A stretch of DNA of 64,000 nt, taken from NCBI GenBank assembly GCA_964576515.1, contig CAZNUW010000003.1:248001-312000 (forward strand). The letters are read 5' to 3'. The notes beneath the pieces were generated by a model, which was given only the letters and a program-made list of their open reading frames with translations, searched no databases and was not told where the DNA came from. The first letter of the stretch is position 1; each line of letters starts with the position of its first letter. The DNA is from SHVO01 sp964576515. Its GTDB lineage: Bacteria > Pseudomonadota > Alphaproteobacteria > Rhodospirillales > Rhodospirillaceae. This document shows, in pieces, positions 54,473 to 62,833 of the stretch. Made by a program: the position numbers and the translations under genes.

Positions 54473-55206
54473 ATGTTTTGATCTTCGGCGCAACGTCGGC
54501 AATTGCACAACGTGTTGCGCGGCTTTACGCCGCCGACGGCGCATCCTTCTTTCTTGTCGCGCGCAACGCCGAACGCCTGTCCACGGTCGCGGCCGACTTG
54601 CGGGCGCGCGGCGCGGTGAAAGCCGAAACGACAAGCGCCGATCTCGCGGAGACACCTCTTCACGCGAACCTGATCGCCGAAGCTCTGGCCGCCCTCGGCC
54701 GCTTCGACCGTGTTCTTGTCGCGCACGGCACGCTCGGCGATCAGACGCTTTGCGAGCAAGACGCCGCGGCGGCCTTACGCGAGATCAATCTCAACTTCCT
54801 CAGCGCCGCGTCGCTTCTGACCCATATCGCCAACGCGATGGAAAAACAGGGCGGCGGATCGGTCGCGGTGATCGGGTCCGTGGCGGGCGACCGCGGGCGG
54901 CAAAGCAACTATGTCTATGGGAGCGCGAAGGCCGGGCTGGCCGCCTTCGTTCAGGGCTTGCGGCACCGGATGGGGCGTCATGGCGTCAACGTCACGCTTA
55001 TCAAACCCGGCTTCGTCGATACGCCCATGACTGGCCACATCGCCAAAGGCGGACCTTTGTGGGCGCAGCCGGAGAAAGTCGCCACCGACATCCGCGACGC
55101 CATGGAACAAGGCGCGGCGATCCGATATACGCCCTGGTTCTGGCGCTGGATCATGTTGGTCATACGCCTTGTCCCGGACACCATCTTTCGCCGTACGCGG
55201 CTATAG
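54469..55206 (+). CDS. dprE2: DprE2-like short-chain reductase
   Basis: In mycobacteria DprE2 reduces the 2-keto product of DprE1 to polyprenyl-phosphoryl-arabinose with a nicotinamide cofactor. The 245-residue SDR has LIFGATSAIAQRVARLYA at the start (cofactor loop), IGSVAGDRGRQSNYVYGSAK with the active YxxxK, and a C-terminal stretch WFWRWIMLVIRLVP, hydrophobic as in DprE2. I start at the ATG at 54469, overlapping the dprE1 stop by ATGA. The overlap and order make the DprE2 role likely; a generic SDR is the alternative. Confidence 0.82.
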   Translation: MNVLIFGATSAIAQRVARLYAADGASFFLVARNAERLSTVAADLRARGAVKAETTSADLAETPLHANLIAEALAALGRFDRVLVAHGTLGDQTLCEQDAAAALREINLNFLSAASLLTHIANAMEKQGGGSVAVIGSVAGDRGRQSNYVYGSAKAGLAAFVQGLRHRMGRHGVNVTLIKPGFVDTPMTGHIAKGGPLWAQPEKVATDIRDAMEQGAAIRYTPWFWRWIMLVIRLVPDTIFRRTRL

Positions 55207-55218
55207 AGCATATCGCGC

Positions 55219-56163
55219 ATGAGCGGCCTTCTCACCACAGACAAGATCATCCTCCTGGGCGGCGCCGGCCTCGTCGGCCAGAATCTTGTCGTGCAGTTGA
55301 AGGATGAGGGCTTCGTCAATCTTGTCGTCGTCGACAAACACGCCGCCAATATCGCCATCCTGCGGCGCCTCCATCCCGACATCACGATCCTTTCGGCGGA
55401 CATCTCCAGCGCCGGAACATGGCAGGATGCCTTTGAAGGCGCCCGCGCCGTCGTGATGCTCCAGGCGCAGATCGGCGGCGAGGACGAGAGCGCCTTCACC
55501 CGCAACAACGTGGACTCGACCGCGCAGGCGCTGGCGGCCTGCAAGCGCCACAATGTGTCCTACGTCGTGCACATCAGTTCATCGGTGGTGAACTCGCGCG
55601 CCGTCGACTGGTACACCGAAAGCAAGAAAGCCCAGGAAAAGCTGATCGCCGAGAGCGGCATCGCCCACGTGGTCCTGCGGCCGACACTGATGTTCGGCTG
55701 GTTCGACCGCAAACATCTGGGCTGGCTGTCGCGTTTCATGCGGCGCGTACCGATCTTCCCGATCCCGGGGTCGGGCCAGTATCTTCGCCAACCCCTGTTT
55801 GTTCTGGATTTCTGCCGTATCGTGCGCGCCTGCCTGGAGCGCCGCATCACCGGCGCTTACAACATCACCGGCCGCGACCGCGTCGACTATATCGACATCA
55901 TCCGGACGGTCCGGCGCGAGACCGGCGCGCGCGCGATCATCCTGCCGATCCCCTATGCGCTGTTCTGGATGCTGTTGAAGACCTACGCCGTGTTTGACAG
56001 CGACCCTCCCTTCACCACAAAGCAGTTGGAAGCGCTTGTCACCCCGGATGAGTTTGAATTGATCCCCTGGTGGGAGATTTTCGCCGTTCCCGCAACACCC
56101 TTCGCCGACGCTGTGCGCGAAACCTTCAAAGGCCGCCATGCCGACGTCGTGCTGGAGTTTTAG
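55219..56163 (+). CDS. NAD-dependent epimerase/dehydratase
   Basis: The 314-residue extended SDR starts ILLGGAGLVGQNLVVQL, a GGxGxxG cofactor loop. The catalytic YxxxK is in WYTESKKAQEKL, and VLRPTLMFGWFDRKHLG follows. The last 80 residues (PFTTKQLEALVTPDEF) resemble sugar-epimerase C-termini. It lies 12 bases after dprE2 and its stop touches the next ATG (TAGATG). The substrate is likely a nucleotide- or lipid-linked sugar, given the context, but I cannot name it. Confidence 0.78.
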   Translation: MSGLLTTDKIILLGGAGLVGQNLVVQLKDEGFVNLVVVDKHAANIAILRRLHPDITILSADISSAGTWQDAFEGARAVVMLQAQIGGEDESAFTRNNVDSTAQALAACKRHNVSYVVHISSSVVNSRAVDWYTESKKAQEKLIAESGIAHVVLRPTLMFGWFDRKHLGWLSRFMRRVPIFPIPGSGQYLRQPLFVLDFCRIVRACLERRITGAYNITGRDRVDYIDIIRTVRRETGARAIILPIPYALFWMLLKTYAVFDSDPPFTTKQLEALVTPDEFELIPWWEIFAVPATPFADAVRETFKGRHADVVLEF

Positions 56164-57441
56164 ATGAGCAAGGTGGCGGTCATCGGCGCGGGCGCCATGG
56201 GGCTTGCGGCGGCGTATCATCTGTTGAAGCGCGGCCACAGCGTCGACGTATTCGAGGCCGACAAAGTCGCCGGCGGGATGGCCGCCCACTTCGATCTCGA
56301 TGGCTTGAGCATCGAGCGCTTCTATCATTTTGTGTGCAAGGCGGACCGACCGACGTTTGAACTGCTGGACGCACTCGGCCTTGCGCCCGCGATGCGCTGG
56401 CGCGCGACGTCCATGGGCTATTTCTACAATGGAAAGCTCTATCCGTGGGGCGATCCGATTTCGTTGCTGACGTTCCCCCACCTCGATCTTATCTCCAAAT
56501 TCCGTTACGGCCTCATGGCCTTCCTCGCGACCAAACGCACCGATTGGTCGCACCTCGATGAGATCACCGCCGAGAAATGGTTGCGCGATTGGTGCGGACC
56601 GCGCGCCTGGAACATCCTTTGGGAGAAACTGTTCACGCTGAAGTTCTTTGAATACAGCGGCAAGGTTTCCGCGGCCTGGATGTGGACGCGGCTGAAGCGC
56701 GTCGGCACGTCGCGCCGCAGCATCTTTCAAGAGGAGTTGGGATACATCGACGGCGGCTCGGAAACGCTGGTGCGCCGCCTGGCCGAACGCATCGCGGCCA
56801 TGGGCGGAGGTCTTCACCTCGGCGCGCCGGCGACCGAGGTTCATATCGACGACGGGCGTGTGACCGGCGTGACGGCGAACGGCGCGCGCCACGCGTTCGA
56901 TCACGTTATCTCCACCATGCCGCTGCCGCTTGTGCCCCGGCTGATGCCGGGCCTGCCGCCCGCGGTGAAGGAGGCCTATGCGCGGCTGGAGAATATCGGC
57001 GTCGTGTGCGTCGTGCACAAACTCAAGCGCGCGGTGACGCCGCACTTCTGGGTGAACACCAACGATCCCGCGATTGAAGTGCCGGGGATCGTGGAGTTCT
57101 CGAATCTCCGGCCCGTGGGCGATCACGTCGTTTACGTGCCCTACTATATGCCCGTGACACATCCGAAGTTCGCGCGCAGCGACGCCGATCTCATCGCGGA
57201 ATCTTTCGGCTATCTGCAACGGATCAATCCGGCGCTTGGACCCGAGGACCGCATCGCGTCGGCGGTCGGGCGGTTGAAATACGCCCAGCCCATTTGCCCC
57301 CCGGGATTCCTGAAAACGCTGCCGCCGGTCAGCGGCGTCATCGACGGCCTCCAGATCGCCGACACCTCATCCTACTATCCGGAAGACCGCGGAATCTCCG
57401 AGGGTGTACGCGTAGCGCGTGAAATGGCGGAGCGGGTGTAA
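56164..57441 (+). CDS. FAD-dependent oxidoreductase (amine oxidase-like)
   Basis: The 425-residue protein starts VAVIGAGAMGLAAAYHLLKR with an FAD-binding Rossmann fold, followed by AGGMAAHFDLDG. The middle carries YNGKLYPWGDPIS and YIDGGSETLVRRLAERI, and the C-terminus IADTSSYYPEDRGISEGVRV holds the second FAD contact. The fold belongs to the amine oxidase, protoporphyrinogen oxidase and galactopyranose-mutase-like group. Embedded between a sugar epimerase and GtrA, it probably acts on a sugar, perhaps lipid-linked. It has no assigned reaction. The stop overlaps the gtrA-like ATG by one base. Confidence 0.78.
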   Translation: MSKVAVIGAGAMGLAAAYHLLKRGHSVDVFEADKVAGGMAAHFDLDGLSIERFYHFVCKADRPTFELLDALGLAPAMRWRATSMGYFYNGKLYPWGDPISLLTFPHLDLISKFRYGLMAFLATKRTDWSHLDEITAEKWLRDWCGPRAWNILWEKLFTLKFFEYSGKVSAAWMWTRLKRVGTSRRSIFQEELGYIDGGSETLVRRLAERIAAMGGGLHLGAPATEVHIDDGRVTGVTANGARHAFDHVISTMPLPLVPRLMPGLPPAVKEAYARLENIGVVCVVHKLKRAVTPHFWVNTNDPAIEVPGIVEFSNLRPVGDHVVYVPYYMPVTHPKFARSDADLIAESFGYLQRINPALGPEDRIASAVGRLKYAQPICPPGFLKTLPPVSGVIDGLQIADTSSYYPEDRGISEGVRVAREMAERV

Positions 57442-57866
57442 TGACGCTCACGCGCATCTTCGCCGAGAGGCGCTTTCTTCGTTTTCTGGTCACCGGCGGG
57501 ATCGCCGCCGGGGTCAATATCGTCAGCCGCGCCCTCCTTTCCATGACCCTGGATTACCGCTGGGCGGTGATCGCCGCCTATCTTTGCGGCATGACCGCGG
57601 CGTGGATTCTCGCGCGCGTCTTCGTCTTCGCGGAGACCGGCCGCGGCCAAGGCGCGGAATACCTGCGTTTCGGCCTCGTGAATCTGGCCGGCGCGGCGCA
57701 GGTCTGGCTGGTTTCGGTCGGCCTGGCCGAATATGCGTTCCCGGTCCTGGATTTCCGGTGGCACCCCGAGACCGTCGCCCATGTGATCGGGGTGGGAATC
57801 CCCGTCTTCACCAGCTACCTCGGCCACAAGCACTTCAGCTTTGCCCCACTAAAGCCAAAAAGCTGA
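57441..57866 (+). CDS. GtrA-family membrane protein (lipid-linked sugar flippase-like)
   Basis: The 141-residue protein has four hydrophobic helices and the GtrA start RFLVTGGIAAGVNIVSRALL. GtrA-like proteins assist flipping of polyprenyl-phosphate sugars; the mycobacterial relative Rv3789 lies beside dprE1 and has been linked to decaprenyl-phosphoryl-arabinose. Its position at the end of the HAD-UbiA/dprE1/dprE2 run fits the same job here. Its ATG overlaps the upstream stop (TAATG). It ends a tightly coupled run; 114 bp follow before the next gene. Confidence 0.8.
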   Translation: MTLTRIFAERRFLRFLVTGGIAAGVNIVSRALLSMTLDYRWAVIAAYLCGMTAAWILARVFVFAETGRGQGAEYLRFGLVNLAGAAQVWLVSVGLAEYAFPVLDFRWHPETVAHVIGVGIPVFTSYLGHKHFSFAPLKPKS

Positions 57867-57889
57867 TGTGATTCAAAGCGCAAGACCCA

Positions 57890-57925
57890 CACCTGTCCCT
57901 ATTCCAGGTGACAGCATAGGCCTAT
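57890..57925. repeat. two small palindromes between the glycan sub-operons
   Basis: CACCTG and CAGGTG form an inverted pair with a 9-base gap (57890-57910). Six bases later comes ATAGGCCTAT (57916-57925), a perfect 10-bp palindrome. Both lie in the 114-bp gap between the GtrA gene and the large glycosyltransferase. They could be operator sites or remnants of a repeat; no T-run follows. Confidence 0.35.
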
Positions 57926-57980
57926 TTTAAGTACACATCCCATTCGTCAGAACGTTCATTCCCAAGGTCGACGCCCGGAT

Positions 57981-60900
57981 ATGGATACCGCCGGCAATTT
58001 GGCACGTCACACGCCGTCCGAGACGCACATGGATGCGGAGCGCGCGAACCGGCTGCGCGCGCTGCTGACGCCCGCGTCCTTCTGGTCGCCGTTCTATATT
58101 CAGCAATCCGCGTGGCTCGATCACGGCGCCTTCGCGTTCTGGCTGATCGAAACGCTGCGCCCGCGCGCCTTCGTCGAACTCGGCACCCACGGCGGCTATT
58201 CCTATTTCGCCATGTGTCAGGCGGTGAAAGCCCTGGACCTCACCACGCGCTGCTACGCGGTCGACACCTGGCAGGGCGACGAACATGCGGGGTTCTACAG
58301 CGAAGACATCTTCCGCCGCGTGCAAGAGCACAACGAACGTCACTACGCGTCGTTCTCGCGGCTGGTGCGCGCGACTTTCGCCGAAGCGTTGACGCACTTC
58401 CCCGACGGCTCCATCGATCTTTTGCACATCGACGGACGCCACTTCTATGAAGACGTGAAGGAAGACTACGAAAGCTGGCGGCCCAAACTGTCCAACCGCG
58501 CGGTCGTGATCTTCCACGACATCAATGTGCGCGAGAACAATTTCGGCGTGTACAGATTGTGGGAAGACCTGAAGGCGCAGTTCCCCAGTTTCGACTTTCT
58601 CCACGGGCATGGGCTGGGCGTGATCGGCTTCGGCAAGGATCTGCCGCCGGAGATCGTGACGCTGTTCGAAGCGGGCCGCGATCCGCAAGCCGTCATCGAC
58701 ATCCGCCAGGCGTACGGCCGCCTTGGGGCCGCGTTCAAACTCCAGTACGAGGCGCAGCGGACACGCGAGGAGCTCGCCGAAAGATGGGCGGCCTGGACCG
58801 CGCAGAAGGAACGCGCGGAGGCGCTTGAGATCGAGGCGCGAACGCATGCGGCGAACACACAACAGCAGGCCGAGCGCGCGAATGCGCTGGAGGCCGAAGC
58901 GCGCCGCGCGCATCGCGAGATCGCCGTCATCACCGAACAGATGATCGTCCACCGGCGGACCCACGAACATCATGCCGAGACCTTGCAGGCGCAAGTCGAC
59001 GCCCGCGATCTGACTATTTTACGCCTGACCACATCGATGAGCTGGCGCATCACGAAGCCGATGCGGTTCGCCAGCCGCCTCGCCTGGAAGATGCTGCGCG
59101 CGATCCGGCGTCCTGTGTACGTGGTGGGCGCCGCGGTTTACCGCTTCACACCGCTGCCCGTTTCAATCAAGGCGCGTATCGTCAGCTTGTTGTTCCGTAT
59201 CGCCGCGCCCCTGGTGCGCAATACCGGGTTCTACAACAACTGGTTCGAGGCGCGCCGCCGGGCCGCCCAGGCGCTCATGCCGGGCGAGGGATCCCGCAAC
59301 GCGCCCAAGGAAGTCGCGCGCGCGATCGAGATCGATTACAGCGCCGCCGTTCCGTTCCTCTATCCGACCGCCGGGATCGCGGCGCCCAAGGTCGCGGTGC
59401 TGTTGCATCTCTATCACGAACATCTGGCGCCCGAGTTCCAACGCTATCTCAAGAACATTCCGTTCGCCGTCGACCTCTTCATCACGACCGACAGCCAGGC
59501 AAAAGCCGCGATCATCGCCAGGCACTTCACGGATTGGACCAAGGGCACGGTCGACATCCGCACGACACCGAACCGCGGACGCGATATCGCGCCGAAGCTT
59601 CTGGGATTTCCGGAGATCTACGACCGTTATCCGTTTGTCCTGCACCTGCACTCCAAGATCTCCAACCACGCGAGCGCGCTCGCCAATTGGCGCGGGTCGC
59701 TGCTGGAAACCCTGATCGGCTCGCCCGACATCGTCACCAGCATTTTCGATACCTTCGCGCGGCGCTCCGATATCGGCATGATCGCGCCGCAACACTTCGA
59801 GGCGGTCCGCCACTGGATCAACTGGGGCGGCAATTTCAAAACGGCCGAAACACTCGCCCATCGCATGGGCGAAACCGCCCTCTCCATGGACAAGCCGCTC
59901 GACTTCCCGTCGGGCTCCATGTTCTGGGCGCGTTCAGCCGCCTTGAAGCCGCTGCTCGAGCTCAATCTCAAGTTCGAGGATTTCGACGAGGAAAAAGGCC
60001 AGATCGACGGCACCATCGCCCACGCCATTGAACGGCTCTACTTCTATATCTGTGAACGGGCGGGCTTCGGATGGATGAAGATCGCGCCGCGTGCGCTTTA
60101 TCCCCGCACGCCCGCCATCGTGTCGATTGAAACACCCGCCGCGCTGAGTGCGTTCATCAATGAGCATGGTTTGAAGCTGACGGGCGCCGATCTGCCGCCG
60201 CAGCGCGCCCACCATCCCACGCCGGTCTATCCGCCGCGCGAGATCGTGGACCGTCTTCAACATCGCGCCCTCGGGTGCGATCTCGAAGTCGATCCGACGG
60301 CAAAAGTTTGTATCGGCATCGTCACGTACAACAATACCACCGCCCAACTGCGCCGGGTGGTGGAGAGCGCGCGCAAGACCCTGGAACGCGCGGGCCTGGC
60401 CGCGCAGGGACGCATCAGCATCATCGACAACGGCGCGCCGTCGGAAATCCTGCTGCGGGACGCCAAGATCGGCGGCGACGACCTTCACTACCTTCCCTCC
60501 GGCGGGAACGTCGGCTTCGGAGCGGCCCACAACCGGCTGATGGCGGATTGGTTCGCCGCCGGCGGCGAATACTATCTCGCGACCAATCCGGACGGCGTCT
60601 TCCATCCCGATGCGCTCACCGCCCTGATGCAGATGATGCAGGCCAACGGGAATCGCGCCCTGATCGAGGCCATGCAGTTCCCGGCGGAACACCCGAAAAC
60701 CTTCGACCCTTACACGTTCGAGACGCCGTGGGCGTCCGGCGCATGCCTCATGATCCCGCGCGCGCTGTACGAACACGCCAAAGGATTCGACGAAACGTTC
60801 TTCATGTACTGTGAAGATGTCGACCTGTCGTGGCGCGCGAAAGCCCTGGGTTTCGCCGTACGTATCTGCCCGCGCGCACTGTTCTTGCATGAAGTCACCA

Positions 60901-61118
60901 ATCGGGAACCGAACCCCCGTGTCCTGAAGATGATCTACAGTTCCGGCATCATCCTCGGCCGGAAGTGGGGGAATCCGGATTTCGAGGCCATGCTGATCGG
61001 CGAGCTTGAGGATATCGGCGGCGCGACGCCCGCCCAGCACCCCGCGCCGGTCCCGGCCGATTGGCGGCGCTTGGCCGATTTCAAACATCATTTCACGTTC
61101 GCCGAGATGCGCTGGTAG
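57981..61118 (+). CDS. trifunctional methyltransferase / RgpF-like / GT2 glycan protein
   Basis: The 1045-residue protein has four regions. Residues about 30-230 are a class I methyltransferase with FVELGTHGGYSYFAMCQAV and HIDGRHFYEDVKEDY. Residues about 250-345 form an Ala/Glu/Arg-rich coiled coil. Residues about 469-720 resemble the rhamnan-synthesis protein RgpF (LLHLYHEHLAPEF, NRGRDIAPKL, FPSGSMFWAR). Residues about 774-1000 are a GT2 domain with VCIGIVTYNNTTAQL, YLATNPDGVF and YCEDVDLSWR. Such multi-domain proteins build and cap polysaccharides, with a methyl group possibly controlling chain length. The start is the ATG at 57981, with a weak ribosome site; an ATG at 58029 is possible. 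Confidence 0.83.
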   Translation: MDTAGNLARHTPSETHMDAERANRLRALLTPASFWSPFYIQQSAWLDHGAFAFWLIETLRPRAFVELGTHGGYSYFAMCQAVKALDLTTRCYAVDTWQGDEHAGFYSEDIFRRVQEHNERHYASFSRLVRATFAEALTHFPDGSIDLLHIDGRHFYEDVKEDYESWRPKLSNRAVVIFHDINVRENNFGVYRLWEDLKAQFPSFDFLHGHGLGVIGFGKDLPPEIVTLFEAGRDPQAVIDIRQAYGRLGAAFKLQYEAQRTREELAERWAAWTAQKERAEALEIEARTHAANTQQQAERANALEAEARRAHREIAVITEQMIVHRRTHEHHAETLQAQVDARDLTILRLTTSMSWRITKPMRFASRLAWKMLRAIRRPVYVVGAAVYRFTPLPVSIKARIVSLLFRIAAPLVRNTGFYNNWFEARRRAAQALMPGEGSRNAPKEVARAIEIDYSAAVPFLYPTAGIAAPKVAVLLHLYHEHLAPEFQRYLKNIPFAVDLFITTDSQAKAAIIARHFTDWTKGTVDIRTTPNRGRDIAPKLLGFPEIYDRYPFVLHLHSKISNHASALANWRGSLLETLIGSPDIVTSIFDTFARRSDIGMIAPQHFEAVRHWINWGGNFKTAETLAHRMGETALSMDKPLDFPSGSMFWARSAALKPLLELNLKFEDFDEEKGQIDGTIAHAIERLYFYICERAGFGWMKIAPRALYPRTPAIVSIETPAALSAFINEHGLKLTGADLPPQRAHHPTPVYPPREIVDRLQHRALGCDLEVDPTAKVCIGIVTYNNTTAQLRRVVESARKTLERAGLAAQGRISIIDNGAPSEILLRDAKIGGDDLHYLPSGGNVGFGAAHNRLMADWFAAGGEYYLATNPDGVFHPDALTALMQMMQANGNRALIEAMQFPAEHPKTFDPYTFETPWASGACLMIPRALYEHAKGFDETFFMYCEDVDLSWRAKALGFAVRICPRALFLHEVTNREPNPRVLKMIYSSGIILGRKWGNPDFEAMLIGELEDIGGATPAQHPAPVPADWRRLADFKHHFTFAEMRW

Positions 61119-61120
61119 TC

Positions 61121-61993
61121 ATGACCGATATGATCGACACCATCGTCCGCTTCCACGATGTCCGCCGGCTGGCGGAGCTGAAGCGCTGCGTCTTCTCGCT
61201 GGTGGGGCAGACCTATCAGCCCGTGCGGATCGTGTTGGTCCTGCAACGTTTCACCGGCGAGCAAATCGAGGCGGTCGAGGAAGCGTTGGCCCCGCTTCTG
61301 GAGGGCCGCGACACGCCGCGTCTTTCCATCGTCAACCTGACCGAGCCGGAGCCCGCCGACGCGCGGTCCGTGCTTCTCAACCTCGGCATCCAGAACGCGC
61401 AAGGTAAATACCTCGCGTTCCTGGACTACGACGACGTCCTGTATCCCGAAGCCTACGCGATGATGATCGGGCGGCTGAAGGAAACAGGCGCGGCCATCGC
61501 CTTCGCCAAGGTGCGGGTGATGCGCGTCGACGTTTATAACGAATTTCTCTACACGAAAGAGCAGGTGGTCCCGCCCTTCAGCGGATCGGACCTCCTGGAT
61601 CTGTTTCACAACAACTACTGCCCGCTGCACAGCTACGTCATCGACAGGTCGCAGATCCCCTCTGAAATGCTGACCTTCATGACCGCGATGACGCTGGAGG
61701 AGGACTACGAACTCCTGCTGCGTATTTGCGCGACGTTCCCGTCCGACTTCACGCTGATCGGAACGACCATCGGCGACTACTATTACAAGACCGACGGCAG
61801 CAACACGGTGCCGGTGAGCGGCGGCCTGACGGGCGACGCGCGCGCGCGGTTTCTGCGCGACGTGAAGGCGGTCATCGAAACGCGCCGGCGCGGCACCATC
61901 GTGACGCCGGTTGTGCAGAAATCCTTGGGCCTTCGCGATCCGCAGCACCCGCGCACCATCCGTCAGGTGCTCGATCGCCTGCCCGCGCGGTAA
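61121..61993 (+). CDS. family 2 glycosyltransferase
   Basis: I start at the ATG at 61121, 2 bases after the previous stop (290 residues); the frame is open 60 bases further up but overlaps the upstream gene. It shows a GT2 layout: DTIVRFHDVRRLAELKRCVF at the start, and AFLDYDDVLYP with the metal-binding DxD. YKTDGSNTVPVSGG is a later conserved stretch. It transfers a nucleotide-activated sugar in the cytoplasm; donor and acceptor are unknown. It lies between the large fusion gene and the ABC exporter genes in one run. Confidence 0.83.
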   Translation: MTDMIDTIVRFHDVRRLAELKRCVFSLVGQTYQPVRIVLVLQRFTGEQIEAVEEALAPLLEGRDTPRLSIVNLTEPEPADARSVLLNLGIQNAQGKYLAFLDYDDVLYPEAYAMMIGRLKETGAAIAFAKVRVMRVDVYNEFLYTKEQVVPPFSGSDLLDLFHNNYCPLHSYVIDRSQIPSEMLTFMTAMTLEEDYELLLRICATFPSDFTLIGTTIGDYYYKTDGSNTVPVSGGLTGDARARFLRDVKAVIETRRRGTIVTPVVQKSLGLRDPQHPRTIRQVLDRLPAR

Positions 61994-62002
61994 CGGAACC
62001 GG

Positions 62003-62833
62003 ATGCCCGCACACGCCCCGACCCCACTCGAACGCCCACTGGACATTCTGGTCCCCATCGCGCCGTTGATCCGTCAGCGCGTCGCCCTGCGGCAGTTCCT
62101 GGTGCGCGCCATCACGCGCCGCTACCGCATGAGCAGCCTCGGTTTCCTGTGGACGATGGTGATCCCGCTGGCCACGCTTGCGATCTACACCTTCGTTTTC
62201 GGCGTCGTCATGCCCGCGCCCTTCGAGGGCGGCACCACCGCCTTCACCCTGCGCCTGTTTTCGGGCTTGATCGTGTTCTGGCTGATGGCCGAGGTCATCA
62301 CACAGGCGCCGACGTCCGTGGTCGAACAGACCAACCTCGTCAAGAAGTCCGTATTTCCGCTGGAAGTGATCCCGGCCGTGGTGGTCGGCAACGCGCTGTT
62401 TCACGGCGTCGTCAGTACGGCGGTTCTGGTGGCCGCCATGCTCGTGCTCGGCGCCGATGTTCACCCGACCGTCGCGCTGTTCCCCATCGTTATATTGCCC
62501 ATCGCCTTGCTGCTGACCGGGCTGTCCTGGCTTTTGGCCGCTGTCGGCGTCTATTTCCGCGACCTGACCCATATCGTCGGGCTTCTGATGACGGGCGCCT
62601 TGTTCCTGTCGCCGGTCTTTTATCCGCTCGATCGCCTGTCGCCGGGCCTGCGCCAGGCTATCATGTTCAATCCCATCAGCTTCATCGTCGGTGAAGCGCG
62701 CGCCGTCCTTTTGGATGGAACCGCGCCCGACTGGACGGGGCTTGCGATCTATTTCGCCATTGCATGGGGGATCGCGGCCCTGGGCCTTGGGTTCTTCCGT
62801 CGCGCCCGTAAGAATTTCGCCGATGTCCTCTGA
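62003..62833 (+). CDS. wzm: polysaccharide ABC exporter, permease (Wzm/TagG-like)
   Basis: The 276-residue protein is an ABC-2 permease with about six membrane helices. It starts with a cytoplasmic stretch (IRQRVALRQFLVRAITRRYR) and LGFLWTMVIPLATLAIYTFVF, typical of Wzm/TagG. The pore-side block RDLTHIVGLLMTGALFLSPV is well matched. It would export an undecaprenyl-linked glycan with the ATPase encoded next, whose ATG overlaps its end by 11 bases. The substrate chain is presumably made by the preceding genes. Confidence 0.9.
   Translation: MPAHAPTPLERPLDILVPIAPLIRQRVALRQFLVRAITRRYRMSSLGFLWTMVIPLATLAIYTFVFGVVMPAPFEGGTTAFTLRLFSGLIVFWLMAEVITQAPTSVVEQTNLVKKSVFPLEVIPAVVVGNALFHGVVSTAVLVAAMLVLGADVHPTVALFPIVILPIALLLTGLSWLLAAVGVYFRDLTHIVGLLMTGALFLSPVFYPLDRLSPGLRQAIMFNPISFIVGEARAVLLDGTAPDWTGLAIYFAIAWGIAALGLGFFRRARKNFADVL

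Noticed and set aside
55579..57219. 546-residue open frame on the minus strand
   Set aside because: Antisense to the epimerase and FAD oxidoreductase genes, with no recognisable domains.
57890..57925. Possible transposon or REP remnant between the glycan sub-operons
   Set aside because: The palindromes are short, no transposase fragment or target duplication is visible, so I list only the inverted repeats.
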